A stretch of 64,000 nt of DNA from Williamsia muralis NBRC 105860 (GCF_001598915.1 NZ_BDAP01000001.1:62001-126000); one strand, 5' to 3'. Counted from the first letter of the stretch, positions 34,224 to 42,427 are shown. Notes: generated from the sequence alone by a model not told the origin. Numbers and translations: made by a program.

Positions 34224-36011
34224 ATGCCCTTCACGCCCCCGAGTGAGTTCCTCACCCGCCCAGACCTCAAGGGAACCTTCGGGATGTCGGCTTCGACGCA
34301 TTGGCTGGCGTCGGGTGCGGCACAGTCGGTGCTGGAACGCGGTGGTAACGCCTTCGACGCAGCCACGGCTGCCGCGTTTGTGTTGCACGTTGTCGAACCG
34401 CATCTGAACGGCCCGGGTGGCGACATGGTCGGCATCGTCTCCCCGGTGGGCAGACCGCCGCAGGTGCTGATGGGCCAGGGCCCGGCGCCGGCCGCAGCCT
34501 CCATCGCTCACATGCGTCGACTCGGTCTGGACATGGTGCCGGCGTCTGGTGCACTCGCCGCCGCGGTGCCCGGTGCGGTGGATGCGTGGTTGCTGCTCCT
34601 GCGCGATCACGGCACCTGGGAGCTGAGCGACATCCTCGATTACGCGATCGGCTACGCCGACAACGGCCACTGCCTGTCAGGACGAGCGTGCGCGGTGATC
34701 GCCACCGTCGCCGATCTCTTCTTCGAACACTGGCCGACATCGGCAGCGCTGTGGATTCCCGACGGTCGCGTGCCACTCGCCGACCAGTTGTTCAAGAATC
34801 CGGCGTACGCGGCGACTCTTCGACGGCTGATCGCCGCAGGCCGGGACCGACGTTCGCGATCGGAGCGGATAGAAGCCGCGCGTACGGAGTGGGGCTCGGG
34901 GTCGATAGCGGCTGAGATCGATGCGTTTGTGCGACAACCGCATCGGCATTCATCCGGGCGGGACCATCGAGGGGTGCTGGCGCTCGCTGACATGGCGGCG
35001 TTCAGCGCCTGCTGGGAGCGTCCGGTGGCCTTCGGCTTCCGTGGATCGACCATCCTGAAGTCCGATGCCTGGGGGCAGGGGCCGGTGTTGCTGCAGGCGC
35101 TGGCCATCCTCGACGAACTGCCCGACGAGGATGTCGATCCGTCGACCGCGGTGGGCGCACACAATGTCCTCGAGGCGCTCAAGCTGGCCATGGCCGATCG
35201 AGAGGCGTACTACGGCGACGGCCTCGACCGGTCGCAGCTCGAGGTGTTGCTGTCACGGGAGTACGCCGCCGTTCGCCGCAAAGAGATTGCGTGGCATGCG
35301 TCCACCGAGTTCCGGCCCGGGGTGTGCGGCATCGATCCGTACGTGCCCCCGCTGGTGGAAGCCGCGGGCCAGGCGTCGGGCGGCGCGACCGGCGAACCGA
35401 CCGTCACCGTCACCGGCGAGACGCGCGGCGACACCTGCCACATCGATGTCATCGACCGGTGGGGCAACGCGATCTCGGCGACTCCCTCGGGCGGGTGGCT
35501 GCAGTCGTCGCCGACCATTCCCTCGTTGGGTTTTGCTCTGGGAACACGACTTCAGATGACGTGGCTCGACCCGGCCAGCCCGTCTGCCCTTCGCCCCGGG
35601 AAGAGGCCGCGGACCACGCTGACCCCCACCATGGTGATGCGCGATGGATGGGCGGTTGCGGCGCTGGGCACGCCCGGTGGCGATCAGCAAGACCAATGGC
35701 AACTCAGTTACCTCCTGCGAACGCTCATCGGTGGCTACACACCTCAGCAGGCGATCGATGCCCCGACCCTGCACACCACGTCGATGCCGGGCTCGTTCTG
35801 GCCACGCACCTGGGAACCGGGAGGGGCAGTGGTCGAGGATCGGCTGGGGGAGGCGGTGATCGGGGAACTCGTCGCTCGTGGGCACCACATCACCCGCGCC
35901 GGTGATTGGTCACTGGGCCGACTGAGTGTGGTCACCCGCGACCCGTCTTCCGGGGTCCTCGGGTCGGCTGCCAATCCTCGTGGGGCACAGGGTTATGCAG
36001 TCGGGCGATGA
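34224..36011 (+). CDS. Gamma-glutamyltransferase-like Ntn hydrolase
   Basis: 595 aa of the GGT superfamily: HWLASGAAQSVLERGGNAFDAATAAAFVLHVVEPHLNGPGGDM at the start, then the autocleavage Thr404 in RGDTCHIDVIDRWGNAISATPSGG. In classical GGT the motif is TTHxSVVD; here the residue order is DTCHIDVID, so the nucleophile is kept but its neighbours differ. There is no signal peptide, so it is probably cytoplasmic, like oxamate amidohydrolase HpxW of the same superfamily. GAGG lies before ATG 34224. Probably hydrolyses an amide in this cluster's pathway. Confidence 0.82.
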   Translation: MPFTPPSEFLTRPDLKGTFGMSASTHWLASGAAQSVLERGGNAFDAATAAAFVLHVVEPHLNGPGGDMVGIVSPVGRPPQVLMGQGPAPAAASIAHMRRLGLDMVPASGALAAAVPGAVDAWLLLLRDHGTWELSDILDYAIGYADNGHCLSGRACAVIATVADLFFEHWPTSAALWIPDGRVPLADQLFKNPAYAATLRRLIAAGRDRRSRSERIEAARTEWGSGSIAAEIDAFVRQPHRHSSGRDHRGVLALADMAAFSACWERPVAFGFRGSTILKSDAWGQGPVLLQALAILDELPDEDVDPSTAVGAHNVLEALKLAMADREAYYGDGLDRSQLEVLLSREYAAVRRKEIAWHASTEFRPGVCGIDPYVPPLVEAAGQASGGATGEPTVTVTGETRGDTCHIDVIDRWGNAISATPSGGWLQSSPTIPSLGFALGTRLQMTWLDPASPSALRPGKRPRTTLTPTMVMRDGWAVAALGTPGGDQQDQWQLSYLLRTLIGGYTPQQAIDAPTLHTTSMPGSFWPRTWEPGGAVVEDRLGEAVIGELVARGHHITRAGDWSLGRLSVVTRDPSSGVLGSAANPRGAQGYAVGR

Positions 36012-36039
36012 TCGGCGCGGACGGTGGGATCTGTGACGG

Positions 36040-36756
36040 TCAGGGTGTGAAGGTCTCTTGTGATCGGCTGGTGATGAGTTCGCGTGCCCGGCGGGAGTGT
36101 TCGATCATCAGGTCCCGGGCAGCGTCGCCGTCGCGACGGTCGATGGCCTCGACGATGCGTGCGTGCGCGTCGGCGTTCTCGGCCAGCAAGCGTGGGTCGG
36201 CGTCAAGTGCCGTCCATGTGAGGTTGCGGGGGATCCGGTGATGCAGCGACGACACCGTCGCGGTGAGTTGAGTGTTCCCGCCCGCGTCCAGGATCGTGTC
36301 GTGAAAGGTGGAGTTGGCCTTGACCCAGCGCTTGCGAAGCTCTGCAGGCGTGGACTCCCCGTCGAGGGCAGCCTGCACGACGGCACGGAAATCATCGACG
36401 GCCGCGTAGAGAACCTGCAGTTGAGAGTGGGTGATCAACCGGGCTGCCTCGTGGGCGGCGTGCCCCTCGAGCAACGCCCTGACCTCGAAGACCTCGGTCA
36501 ACTCGCGCAACGACGGCTGACGGGGCCGGGCTCCGCGGTTGGGGACGATCTCGACGACGCCCAGAGCCTGCAGTTGGCCGAGCGCTTCACGGATCGGCAT
36601 CCGGCTCACGCCGAGTTCTCTGGCAAGCGACTCCTGGCGTATCCAGGTCCCAAAGTTGTACTCGCCGCGGCTGATTCGCTCCGCGATCGTGTCCACGAGC
36701 TGCTGGACCAGCGGCGAGGTGGCTCCGGCGGGCTCACCGCCGCCGTTCTGTGCCAT
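36040..36756 (-). CDS. GntR-family regulator (FCD subfamily)
   Basis: 238 aa. N-terminal winged helix (LVDTIAERISRGEYNFGTWIRQESLARELGVSRMPIREALGQLQALGVVEIVPNRG) and a C-terminal all-helical FCD ligand domain with metal-binding residues (FEVRALLEGHAAHEAARL, STFHDTILDAGGN, HARIVEAIDRRDGDAARDLMIEHSRRA). AAGGAA precedes the ATG. It is divergent from the DHDPS-like gene, with a TTGGATCC box in the 38-bp gap, and is the best candidate for the factor that reads the boxes at 31.0, 34.0, 34.2 and 36.8 kb. Confidence 0.92.
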   Translation of the reverse strand: MAQNGGGEPAGATSPLVQQLVDTIAERISRGEYNFGTWIRQESLARELGVSRMPIREALGQLQALGVVEIVPNRGARPRQPSLRELTEVFEVRALLEGHAAHEAARLITHSQLQVLYAAVDDFRAVVQAALDGESTPAELRKRWVKANSTFHDTILDAGGNTQLTATVSSLHHRIPRNLTWTALDADPRLLAENADAHARIVEAIDRRDGDAARDLMIEHSRRARELITSRSQETFTP

Positions 36757-36783
36757 CGATTTCCTTCCGCAGACGTCTCGAAG

Positions 36784-36793
36784 ATTGGATCCA
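36784..36793. promoter_or_regulatory. TTGGATCC-type operator, site 4 (GntR / DHDPS-like gap)
   Basis: ATTGGATCCA ends one base before the ATG of the DHDPS-like gene and lies 28 bp from the GntR start. Same palindromic core as sites 1-3. Binding here would block both genes, giving autoregulation. Confidence 0.55.
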
Positions 36794-36794
36794 G

Positions 36795-37685
36795 ATGAAT
36801 GCTACTGACTCGGCCGGTGCAGTGTGGGCAATGGTACCCACGCCCTTCACACCAGGCGGCGAACGTATCTGCGAGCAGTCCCTCCGGGCGCTGACCCGCG
36901 AAATGCTCGGGCGAGGATGTACGGGATCGATCGCGCTCGGGGTCATCGCCGAACCGGCCTCGCTCTCGCTCGACGAGAAGATGACGGTGCTCGATGTCGT
37001 GATCAGCGCATCGCAAGGCGCTCCCGTCATCGCCACGGTCATGTCACTGGACCCGGCGGTCGCGGCGGACGAGGCGACAGCGCTCGGCACACGGTTCGGG
37101 ACGTCGTTGGCAGGAGTGATGATCCCTGTTCGATCAAGCGACGCCGATGTCGTCAGACGTTCAATTGTTGATACGCACCGCCTCAGCAATCTGCCGGTGA
37201 TGGTGCAGGATCTGCCGTCGGCCACCGGTGTCCGCATCGACATCGACGATCTGGTCGGTGCACTGGCAGGTCTGGAATCGTCGTTGATGGCGGTCAAAGC
37301 CGAAGCACCTCCGTCATTTTCGAGAATCCGCAGACTCCGGGAAGACGTCGGCACCGTGGTCGTTTCCGGCAACGGCGGGATCGGCGTGGTCGACGACTTT
37401 CTGGCCGGAGCCCGGTGGGCTGCTGCCGGGATCACGCGTCCCGAGGTACTGGTGCAGGCAGTCAGGCGCATCGAGTCGGGCGACCTCGCGGGTGCACAGC
37501 GAATGATCGACTCTGTGGCCTCGCTGATCTCCTACGAGACCCAACCGGGCACGAGCATTGCGATCCGCAAGGAGCATTGGCGACGGCAAGGTGTCATCGC
37601 CGACTCGGCTGTCAGGCGCCCTACGATGTCGTACGACCCGGCATTCGACGTCCACAGCGAGCGAATGGGTTTCGCTGCCGGCTGA
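36795..37685 (+). CDS. Dihydrodipicolinate synthase-family lyase/aldolase
   Basis: 296 aa. A TIM barrel with AMVPTPFTPGGERICEQSLRALTREMLGRGCTGSIALGVIAE at the start and the Schiff-base Lys168 in SLMAVKAEAPP. The family's usual Tyr in YN(x)P is replaced (PVMVQDLPSATG), so it is not a true DapA. Members of this superfamily cleave or form 2-oxoacid aldols. There is no ribosome site because the operator abuts the ATG. Overlap with the GntR gene is avoided by this start. Confidence 0.8.
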   Translation: MNATDSAGAVWAMVPTPFTPGGERICEQSLRALTREMLGRGCTGSIALGVIAEPASLSLDEKMTVLDVVISASQGAPVIATVMSLDPAVAADEATALGTRFGTSLAGVMIPVRSSDADVVRRSIVDTHRLSNLPVMVQDLPSATGVRIDIDDLVGALAGLESSLMAVKAEAPPSFSRIRRLREDVGTVVVSGNGGIGVVDDFLAGARWAAAGITRPEVLVQAVRRIESGDLAGAQRMIDSVASLISYETQPGTSIAIRKEHWRRQGVIADSAVRRPTMSYDPAFDVHSERMGFAAG

Positions 37686-37738
37686 GCCCACACCGCCCGT
37701 TACCGAACTCAGCCCGCCCCTACCAGTTGGAGCACCCG

Positions 37739-38437
37739 ATGACATCCCCGAAAGAACCGGCACTTCTCGACCGCGTCGAAAGGCGGGGCTTGGTCCTGAT
37801 GTTGGTACTCACGTTTGTCACAGGGGTGGTCGATGCGGTCGGCTACCTGGGGCTGGACCGTGTCTTTGTGGGGAACATGACGGGAAACATCGTCATCCTC
37901 GGAATGGGTGTCGCGGGCGCCGACGATCTCCCCGTCCTCGGACCCGCCATTGCGCTCGGCACCTTCGTGATCGGGGCTTTCGCCGCTGGAATGGTGTTGC
38001 GGCGCAGGCCGAAGGGTTGGACAACGGCCGTGACAGGTTGCCTTGCTGCAGGTTCGGTGATTCTCGCCGCCGCGGCGACAGCTGCCGCCCTCTTCGACAC
38101 CGAACACTCTGTGTCGGCTCAGATCTGCGTTGCCGCGGCAACGGCCGCCGCGATGGGCATCCAGGCGTGCGTGGCACGCAAGGTTGCCATCGCAGACATG
38201 ACGACGGTGGTGGTGACTTCCACCTTGACATCGCTGGCCGCCGAGACATGGACCCGTGGTGGTCGAACTGCTCTGTGGAACCGCCGATTCGGCGCCATCG
38301 CAACGATTTTCGTCGGAGCTTTGATCGGTGCCCTGCTACTGGCGGTGAGCGCCGTGGGTGTCGCGCTGGCCGTCGCCGCGGGGTTGTCGGTCCTGGTGAC
38401 CGTGATCGGGCACTTTCAGCTGCGAGCCTCGGCCTGA
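37739..38437 (+). CDS. DUF1275 (YoaK) membrane protein
   Basis: 232 aa, six or seven membrane segments. Family marks: LMLVLTFVTGVVDAVGYLGLDRVFVGNMTGNIVILGMG and later QACVARKVAIADMTTVVVTSTLT. Function of DUF1275 is unknown; a transporter role is often assumed. TTGGAG lies 6 nt before the ATG. It follows the DHDPS-like gene by 53 bp and may be the export or uptake partner in the cluster. Confidence 0.85.
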   Translation: MTSPKEPALLDRVERRGLVLMLVLTFVTGVVDAVGYLGLDRVFVGNMTGNIVILGMGVAGADDLPVLGPAIALGTFVIGAFAAGMVLRRRPKGWTTAVTGCLAAGSVILAAAATAAALFDTEHSVSAQICVAAATAAAMGIQACVARKVAIADMTTVVVTSTLTSLAAETWTRGGRTALWNRRFGAIATIFVGALIGALLLAVSAVGVALAVAAGLSVLVTVIGHFQLRASA

Positions 38438-38474
38438 CGAAGTCACGATTCGGTTCGCAGTGGACTTCCGAGCG

Positions 38475-39245
38475 TCACTGCTCTTGAGTGTGCGGTGCGG
38501 GCGGTATCCGGAAGCCCCGGAATGTGACCTGTTCGCGTACGCGGAAACCGAGTCGTTCATAGAGTGAGACCGCAGCGGTGTTCGACTTGATCACATGCAG
38601 GAACGGCCGATCACCGCGAGCCATGATGCCGGCGACAAGCGCGGTCACCAGTTGAGAAGCGTAGCCGCGTCCTTGAGCCCCGGGGGCGGTGCAGACTGCA
38701 CTGATCTCAGTCCAACCCGGTGGCCGCAGCCGTTCGCCGGCCATCGCCACCAGAGCACCGTTCTCACGAATTCCGATGTAGGTGCCCATCTCTGGGGTCT
38801 GCGGGAAGAACGGTCCGGGGCGGGTCAACGCGACGAGGTGGAGCATGGCGGGCAAGTCTTTCGAACCCAGCTCGACCACGTCGACGCTTGTGTGCCCCCT
38901 CGGTTCGTCCTCGTCGTAAATCATCTGAAAGCCGTCGAGATGGAACACCGGTTCCCAATCGGTCGGTGGCTCTGCGGTGGAGCTGAGCATGTCGGCGAGC
39001 TCACCTGGGCCCACCAACTGTGCGAGATCGTCCCATCTGCGCGGATCCTGGTCACTGTCCACGGCCGCAAAAGTGGCGACGCCGGAACGGTATGTGCTGG
39101 CCCGGCCGAATCTGCGCGCGAGATGAGCGTGACGATGCCGCAGTGATTCACCGACTGGGTCCGCCAGCGGGCCGATCTCGCTCACCGGTGTGGAGTTGGT
39201 GTTCTTCTCAATACCTGCCACCTCGCGAGTATGCACGACTCCCAC
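38475..39245 (-). CDS. GNAT acetyltransferase, FR47-like two-part
   Basis: 256 aa. The N-terminal half (residues 1-120) is a poorly conserved GNAT-like module. The C-terminal half has the acetyl-CoA motif ISAVCTAPGAQGRGYASQLVTALVAGIMARG and the ending FLHVIKSNTAAVSLYERLGFRVREQVTFRGF, the FR47 form. Acceptor unknown. The start is GTG 39245, 8 bp after the upstream gene; a GTG at 39221 is also possible. Confidence 0.78.
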   Translation of the reverse strand: MGVVHTREVAGIEKNTNSTPVSEIGPLADPVGESLRHRHAHLARRFGRASTYRSGVATFAAVDSDQDPRRWDDLAQLVGPGELADMLSSTAEPPTDWEPVFHLDGFQMIYDEDEPRGHTSVDVVELGSKDLPAMLHLVALTRPGPFFPQTPEMGTYIGIRENGALVAMAGERLRPPGWTEISAVCTAPGAQGRGYASQLVTALVAGIMARGDRPFLHVIKSNTAAVSLYERLGFRVREQVTFRGFRIPPAPHTQEQ

Positions 39246-39253
39246 CGTGGGGT

Positions 39254-40270
39254 TCAGTGCACACCGTGGCGCCGATCGCCGAGAATCCTGGTGGTCACCG
39301 CTGCCTCGATCTCCCGTGAGAACGACGCCGCCCTGGCTTTGACCGCTGCCTGCGCATCGCTGGAGATGAGGTCGAAGTTGATGGCGGCTGCGGCCCTCAT
39401 GCCACCGGCGGCCGACGACCCGACCGTTGCCGAGAGGTCGGTGACATTGCCTGCAGCCCAGACACCTTCGATGTCGGTGCGACCCATCTCGTCGGTGGCC
39501 ACGTAGAGGCCGCCGGACATGTGGTCGGACAGCTTGCCGCCGAGCAACTCGTAGACGTCGGCTCGTGCGACCATCCGCGGCATGACCGTGACGGCCTCGA
39601 CATCAAAACGTCGTCCGCCGGCCACCTCCACTCCGCGCAGCGTGCCATCTTCGATGACAAGCTGCGTTACTTTCCCTTGCACTACAGACACATTCAGGGC
39701 AGCGAGCTGCAACCATTCGCTCTCGCTCGGTTCGGGCATCTCGTGCAGGAACAAGGTGACATTGTCGCTGAGCTGGCGGAACAACAGCGTCTGGTGCACG
39801 CTCATGGCTCCGGTGCCGAGCACTCCGAGCTTGCGTCCGCGCACTTCCCAGCCGTGGCAGTACGGGCAGTGCAGCACGCTCGATCCCCACAGCTCGGCCA
39901 CGCCGGGAATGTCGGGGAGTTCGTCGATGAGGCCCGTCGCCAGCAGGAGCCGGCGGCAGTTGACGGTGTGGCCGTCGGCGAAGTCGACCTCGAAACCGTC
40001 GGTGTCGCGTCGGACCGCCGCCACGCTGCCGGTCGTGATCTGCGCGCCGTAGTGCTCTGCTTCGCGTCGCCCCTTCGCCAGCAGCTCGAGTGGTGAGATG
40101 CCCTCGTTGCCGAGCAGATTGTGCGCGCCGTCAGCCTTGGCGTTGCGCGGTTCGCCGCCGTCGATGACCAGAACCGTGCGGAGCGACCGCGCCAGCGTCG
40201 TCGCTGCGCCCAGCCCAGCCGGCCCGCCGCCGATGACGACCACGTCGTAGAAGTTGTCGGTTGTGTTCAT
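39254..40270 (-). CDS. Thioredoxin reductase-like FAD/NAD(P) oxidoreductase
   Basis: 338 aa. FAD site VVVIGGGPAGLGAATTLARS, redox pair CPYC in VLHCPYCHGWEVRGRKLGVLGTG, and FAD site 2 GVWAAGNVTDLSATVGSSAAGGMRAAAAI. TrxB-like, but the second domain lacks the full NADPH GxGxxA form (GTGAMSVHQ) and CPYC replaces CATC, as in many orphan TrxB-like proteins. GGAGG precedes the ATG. The neighbouring manganese catalase suggests a redox-stress setting. Confidence 0.85.
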   Translation of the reverse strand: MNTTDNFYDVVVIGGGPAGLGAATTLARSLRTVLVIDGGEPRNAKADGAHNLLGNEGISPLELLAKGRREAEHYGAQITTGSVAAVRRDTDGFEVDFADGHTVNCRRLLLATGLIDELPDIPGVAELWGSSVLHCPYCHGWEVRGRKLGVLGTGAMSVHQTLLFRQLSDNVTLFLHEMPEPSESEWLQLAALNVSVVQGKVTQLVIEDGTLRGVEVAGGRRFDVEAVTVMPRMVARADVYELLGGKLSDHMSGGLYVATDEMGRTDIEGVWAAGNVTDLSATVGSSAAGGMRAAAAINFDLISSDAQAAVKARAASFSREIEAAVTTRILGDRRHGVH

Positions 40271-40460
40271 GAATCCTCCTTGAGGTGCTCATCGCCTATC
40301 AATGGGCACGGTTTCAGGGTGACTCAGGGTTTGGGGATTCGGCAAGTAATTTTGCTGGTTTGGCAACTTTTAGCTGTTTCGTTCGGAGGAGGGCTGGGTC
40401 AGTACCGTGAGCGAGCCTTCAAAGATGCTCAAGACACCGGGCCAAGCGGGGCCGGCAAAG

Positions 40461-40670
40461 CCGCTCGCGAAACTTGCGTGCGCTCCGTCTGTAGTCCGAG
40501 CGTTGGCGGGTTTGCTGAGCGCTCCCGGGTGCCCGCTCGCGAAACTGGGCGTTGCGCCGTCTGTAGTCCGAGCGTGTGCCGGCTGGGTGAGCGCTCCCGG
40601 CGGCCCGGTTACGAAACTCGCCTGTGCGCTGTCTGCAGACCGAGCATCGACCAGGACCGCGAGCACCCAC
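40461..40670. repeat. 72-bp tandem repeat, about 2.9 copies
   Basis: Copies start at 40461, 40533 and 40605, exactly 72 bp apart. Copies 1 and 2 are close (both begin CCGCTCGCGAAACT and share CCGTCTGTAGTCCGAGCGT and GAGCGCTCCCGG). Copy 3 is more diverged and fades after about 65 bp. The unit is 24 codons, so it is open on both strands; on the minus strand it would give a repeated ARTTDGAxxSFASGxPGAL peptide. Related in core to the repeat at 58244. Confidence 0.8.
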
Positions 40671-40687
40671 CCCACTCAACGACAAAA

Positions 40688-40713
40688 GGCGACGCGGTGA
40701 ACACCGCGTCGCC
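40688..40713 (-). terminator. Rho-independent terminator of the manganese catalase gene
   Basis: Stem GGCGACGCGG/CCGCGTCGCC with a TGAACA loop (a perfect inverted repeat up to 12 bp), followed on the minus strand by TTTT. It lies 19 bp after the catalase stop. Confidence 0.85.
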
Positions 40714-40731
40714 CCTGCTTTGTCGTGCTGG

Positions 40732-41676
40732 TTACTTGGTCTTCGGGTCGTCCGCTGCAGCGATCTCGACTTCGGCTGTGGCCTGGATCAGCGCCAGCAG
40801 TTCCTTGTCGAGGCCGGGTGCGAACTCTTCCTTGCGTTCCGGCGCGATGGTCATGGGGAAGCCTTCGGGCATCACGGCGGTCGACAGTTCGGTTCCGTCG
40901 TTGGACGGCGACGCTCCGCGGTAGAGCTTCGCAGCTTCACTCTGGTCGTCGGCGCTGAACGTGTACTGGATGCTCTGCAAACCCTTGTCGAGGAGCTTTT
41001 TCACCTCGGGGAACGACTCCGCGTTCGTCTTGGGGATCGGCAGCACCTTGCCCCAGTTCACGCCGAGACTTTCCAGCGCCTTGGCGAAAGCGTTCTCGTG
41101 GGCCTGATCGCGCACGATCAGATAAGAAATCGTCGAACGCGCCGCTTTGTTGTCGGTCATCTCGTAGATCCGGCATTTCTGCAGTCGACCGGTCGACTCC
41201 AACATCAGGTTGTATAGCAGGTCGAGGACCAGGTTTCCGCTGTTGTAGACATACGACCCCAACCACGGGTTGCCGGCGGCGTCCACCGGCAGCGCACCCT
41301 GTGCGCCCACCAGGTAATGGTGGATATTGCTGGTGTCGAGAGCGATCTTCAGCGGCGTCGCGCCCTTGGCGCCCGGCTTGTCGACGGGATCGGTCTTTTT
41401 GCCGTTGTACTCAGGCGACCCGTCCAGAAGGCGGGAAATTGTGGTTCCGATCAGCTCGACGTGGCTGATCTCCTCGGTCCCCACGCCCTGGAGCAGGTCT
41501 TTGTATGCCTTGGACGACGCATCGCCGCGGAAGTTCATCGACTGGAAGAGGTACTGCATCATCGTGCGCATCTCGCCGAACTGACCACCCAGACCCTCTT
41601 GCAGCGCGTTCGCGGCTGCGGGATCGGGCTCGTCGATGGCGATCTCATTGATCAACTGCTGTGTGTGCAAGTACAC
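40732..41676 (-). CDS. katN: Manganese catalase
   Basis: 314 aa. Di-manganese ferritin-like fold with the metal ligands in place: Glu35 in GGQFGEMRTMMQYLFQ, Glu/His in TEEISHVELIGTTISRL, and Glu/His in RDQAHENAFAKALESLG. Converts hydrogen peroxide to water and oxygen in the cytoplasm without haem. GTG start with AGGAG 6 nt upstream. Single gene with its own terminator; the 180 bp upstream are AT-rich and hold its promoter. Confidence 0.92.
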   Translation of the reverse strand: MYLHTQQLINEIAIDEPDPAAANALQEGLGGQFGEMRTMMQYLFQSMNFRGDASSKAYKDLLQGVGTEEISHVELIGTTISRLLDGSPEYNGKKTDPVDKPGAKGATPLKIALDTSNIHHYLVGAQGALPVDAAGNPWLGSYVYNSGNLVLDLLYNLMLESTGRLQKCRIYEMTDNKAARSTISYLIVRDQAHENAFAKALESLGVNWGKVLPIPKTNAESFPEVKKLLDKGLQSIQYTFSADDQSEAAKLYRGASPSNDGTELSTAVMPEGFPMTIAPERKEEFAPGLDKELLALIQATAEVEIAAADDPKTK

Positions 41677-41858
41677 GATTTCTCCTCAAGATTATTTCGG
41701 TGAAACGACCGGAAAACATAAACTGAATGCATTTGTTCACCGACTCAAAGCGGGCGGAAACGGCGTCTTTGTATTCGCCCACCGCATTCGGAGCAACCGG
41801 TCAGTCGTCTAGTACCCATGTAATTTCAGATCAAACCGACGTGTCCGTATTAGGGATG

Positions 41859-42365
41859 TCAAGCGTTCAACCGCGGGTCGTACGTGGGGTCCGGATACAT
41901 TGCGGGGGAGCCGTTCTCAATTGCGTCGAGGCGCAATTCGAAGTGCCACGGCTCGTTCTGATAGATCCGGCACAGCCCGTACCGTGCACCGTGTGTGGAC
42001 AGCCACGCCGCTGCCCGCGGGGGGCCGATGTCGATGGCGTCTCCGGAGACATGTGCCGATCTCTCCGGCGTGGCGACCCACCGTGCCGCCTCTGCGCGCG
42101 AGCCGAACTTCAAGACCGCGTCCCGAAGGAGCTGCGCCTGATAGGCCGGTGAACGCCATCCGCTGTTGACCTGGAGGTCGATGCCTTCGGCTGCCGCGTC
42201 AACGGCCGCTCTGCGAACGGCACGGAGGAGGTCGCGGTGGACGTTGGCCACACCCGGAAGGTGCTCGTCGAACACGGAGGTGCCTGGGGGCAGGACTCCG
42301 TCATCCTCGGACAGGACGCGGTGGCCGGTCGTCGCGCTGGTAAGTGCCGGTGCGGTGCGGGTCAT
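41859..42365 (-). CDS. vanY: M15-family D,D-carboxypeptidase, VanY-like, without membrane anchor
   Basis: 168 aa. Zinc peptidase with the M15 motifs SAHVSGDAIDI (His105, Asp112) and NEPWHFEL (Glu138, His141), and substrate Arg in VNSGWRSPAYQ. VanY removes the last D-Ala from pentapeptide precursors. Classical VanY has an N-terminal membrane anchor; none is seen here, so the protein may act in the cytoplasm, like VanXY. It is divergent from vanRS and has the same 41-bp promoter element as vanH, 22 bp before the start. Confidence 0.87.
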   Translation of the reverse strand: MTRTAPALTSATTGHRVLSEDDGVLPPGTSVFDEHLPGVANVHRDLLRAVRRAAVDAAAEGIDLQVNSGWRSPAYQAQLLRDAVLKFGSRAEAARWVATPERSAHVSGDAIDIGPPRAAAWLSTHGARYGLCRIYQNEPWHFELRLDAIENGSPAMYPDPTYDPRLNA

Positions 42366-42386
42366 GTTCCCAGTGAAGGAACTCCC

Positions 42387-42427
42387 GTGTTGCCAGCGTG
42401 TATGTGCTTTTCGGTATGTCGACGATA
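42387..42427. promoter_or_regulatory. Shared 41-bp van promoter element, copy 1 (vanY/vanR)
   Basis: Identical to 48077-48117 at 32 of 41 positions with no gaps. Conserved blocks are GTGTTGCCAG, GTGTATG and CGACGATA, spaced alike. It starts 22 bp upstream of the vanY start codon, exactly as copy 2 does for vanH. Likely the VanR site plus core promoter; it also lies before vanR. Confidence 0.75.

Larger units (their letters stand above)
40271..40731. other. Gene-poor 461-bp gap holding a 72-bp tandem repeat and a terminator
   Basis: No supported gene. It has the TrxB-like promoter side (40271-40400), the tandem repeat at 40461-40670, and the catalase terminator at 40688-40713. Open frames exist on both strands through the repeat because its period is 24 codons, but no ribosome site or known product supports them. 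Confidence 0.6.

Noticed and set aside
36795-37685. dapA (true dihydrodipicolinate synthase)
   Set aside because: The active-site Tyr motif is missing and the context is a GntR-controlled catabolic cluster, not lysine synthesis.
40461-40670. CRISPR array
   Set aside because: Units are contiguous 72-bp repeats without distinct spacers, and no cas genes are present.
40370-40700. Repeat-containing small proteins on either strand of the 72-bp repeat
   Set aside because: The 24-codon period keeps both strands open by itself; no ribosome site and no supporting family, and the catalase terminator lies in the same stretch.
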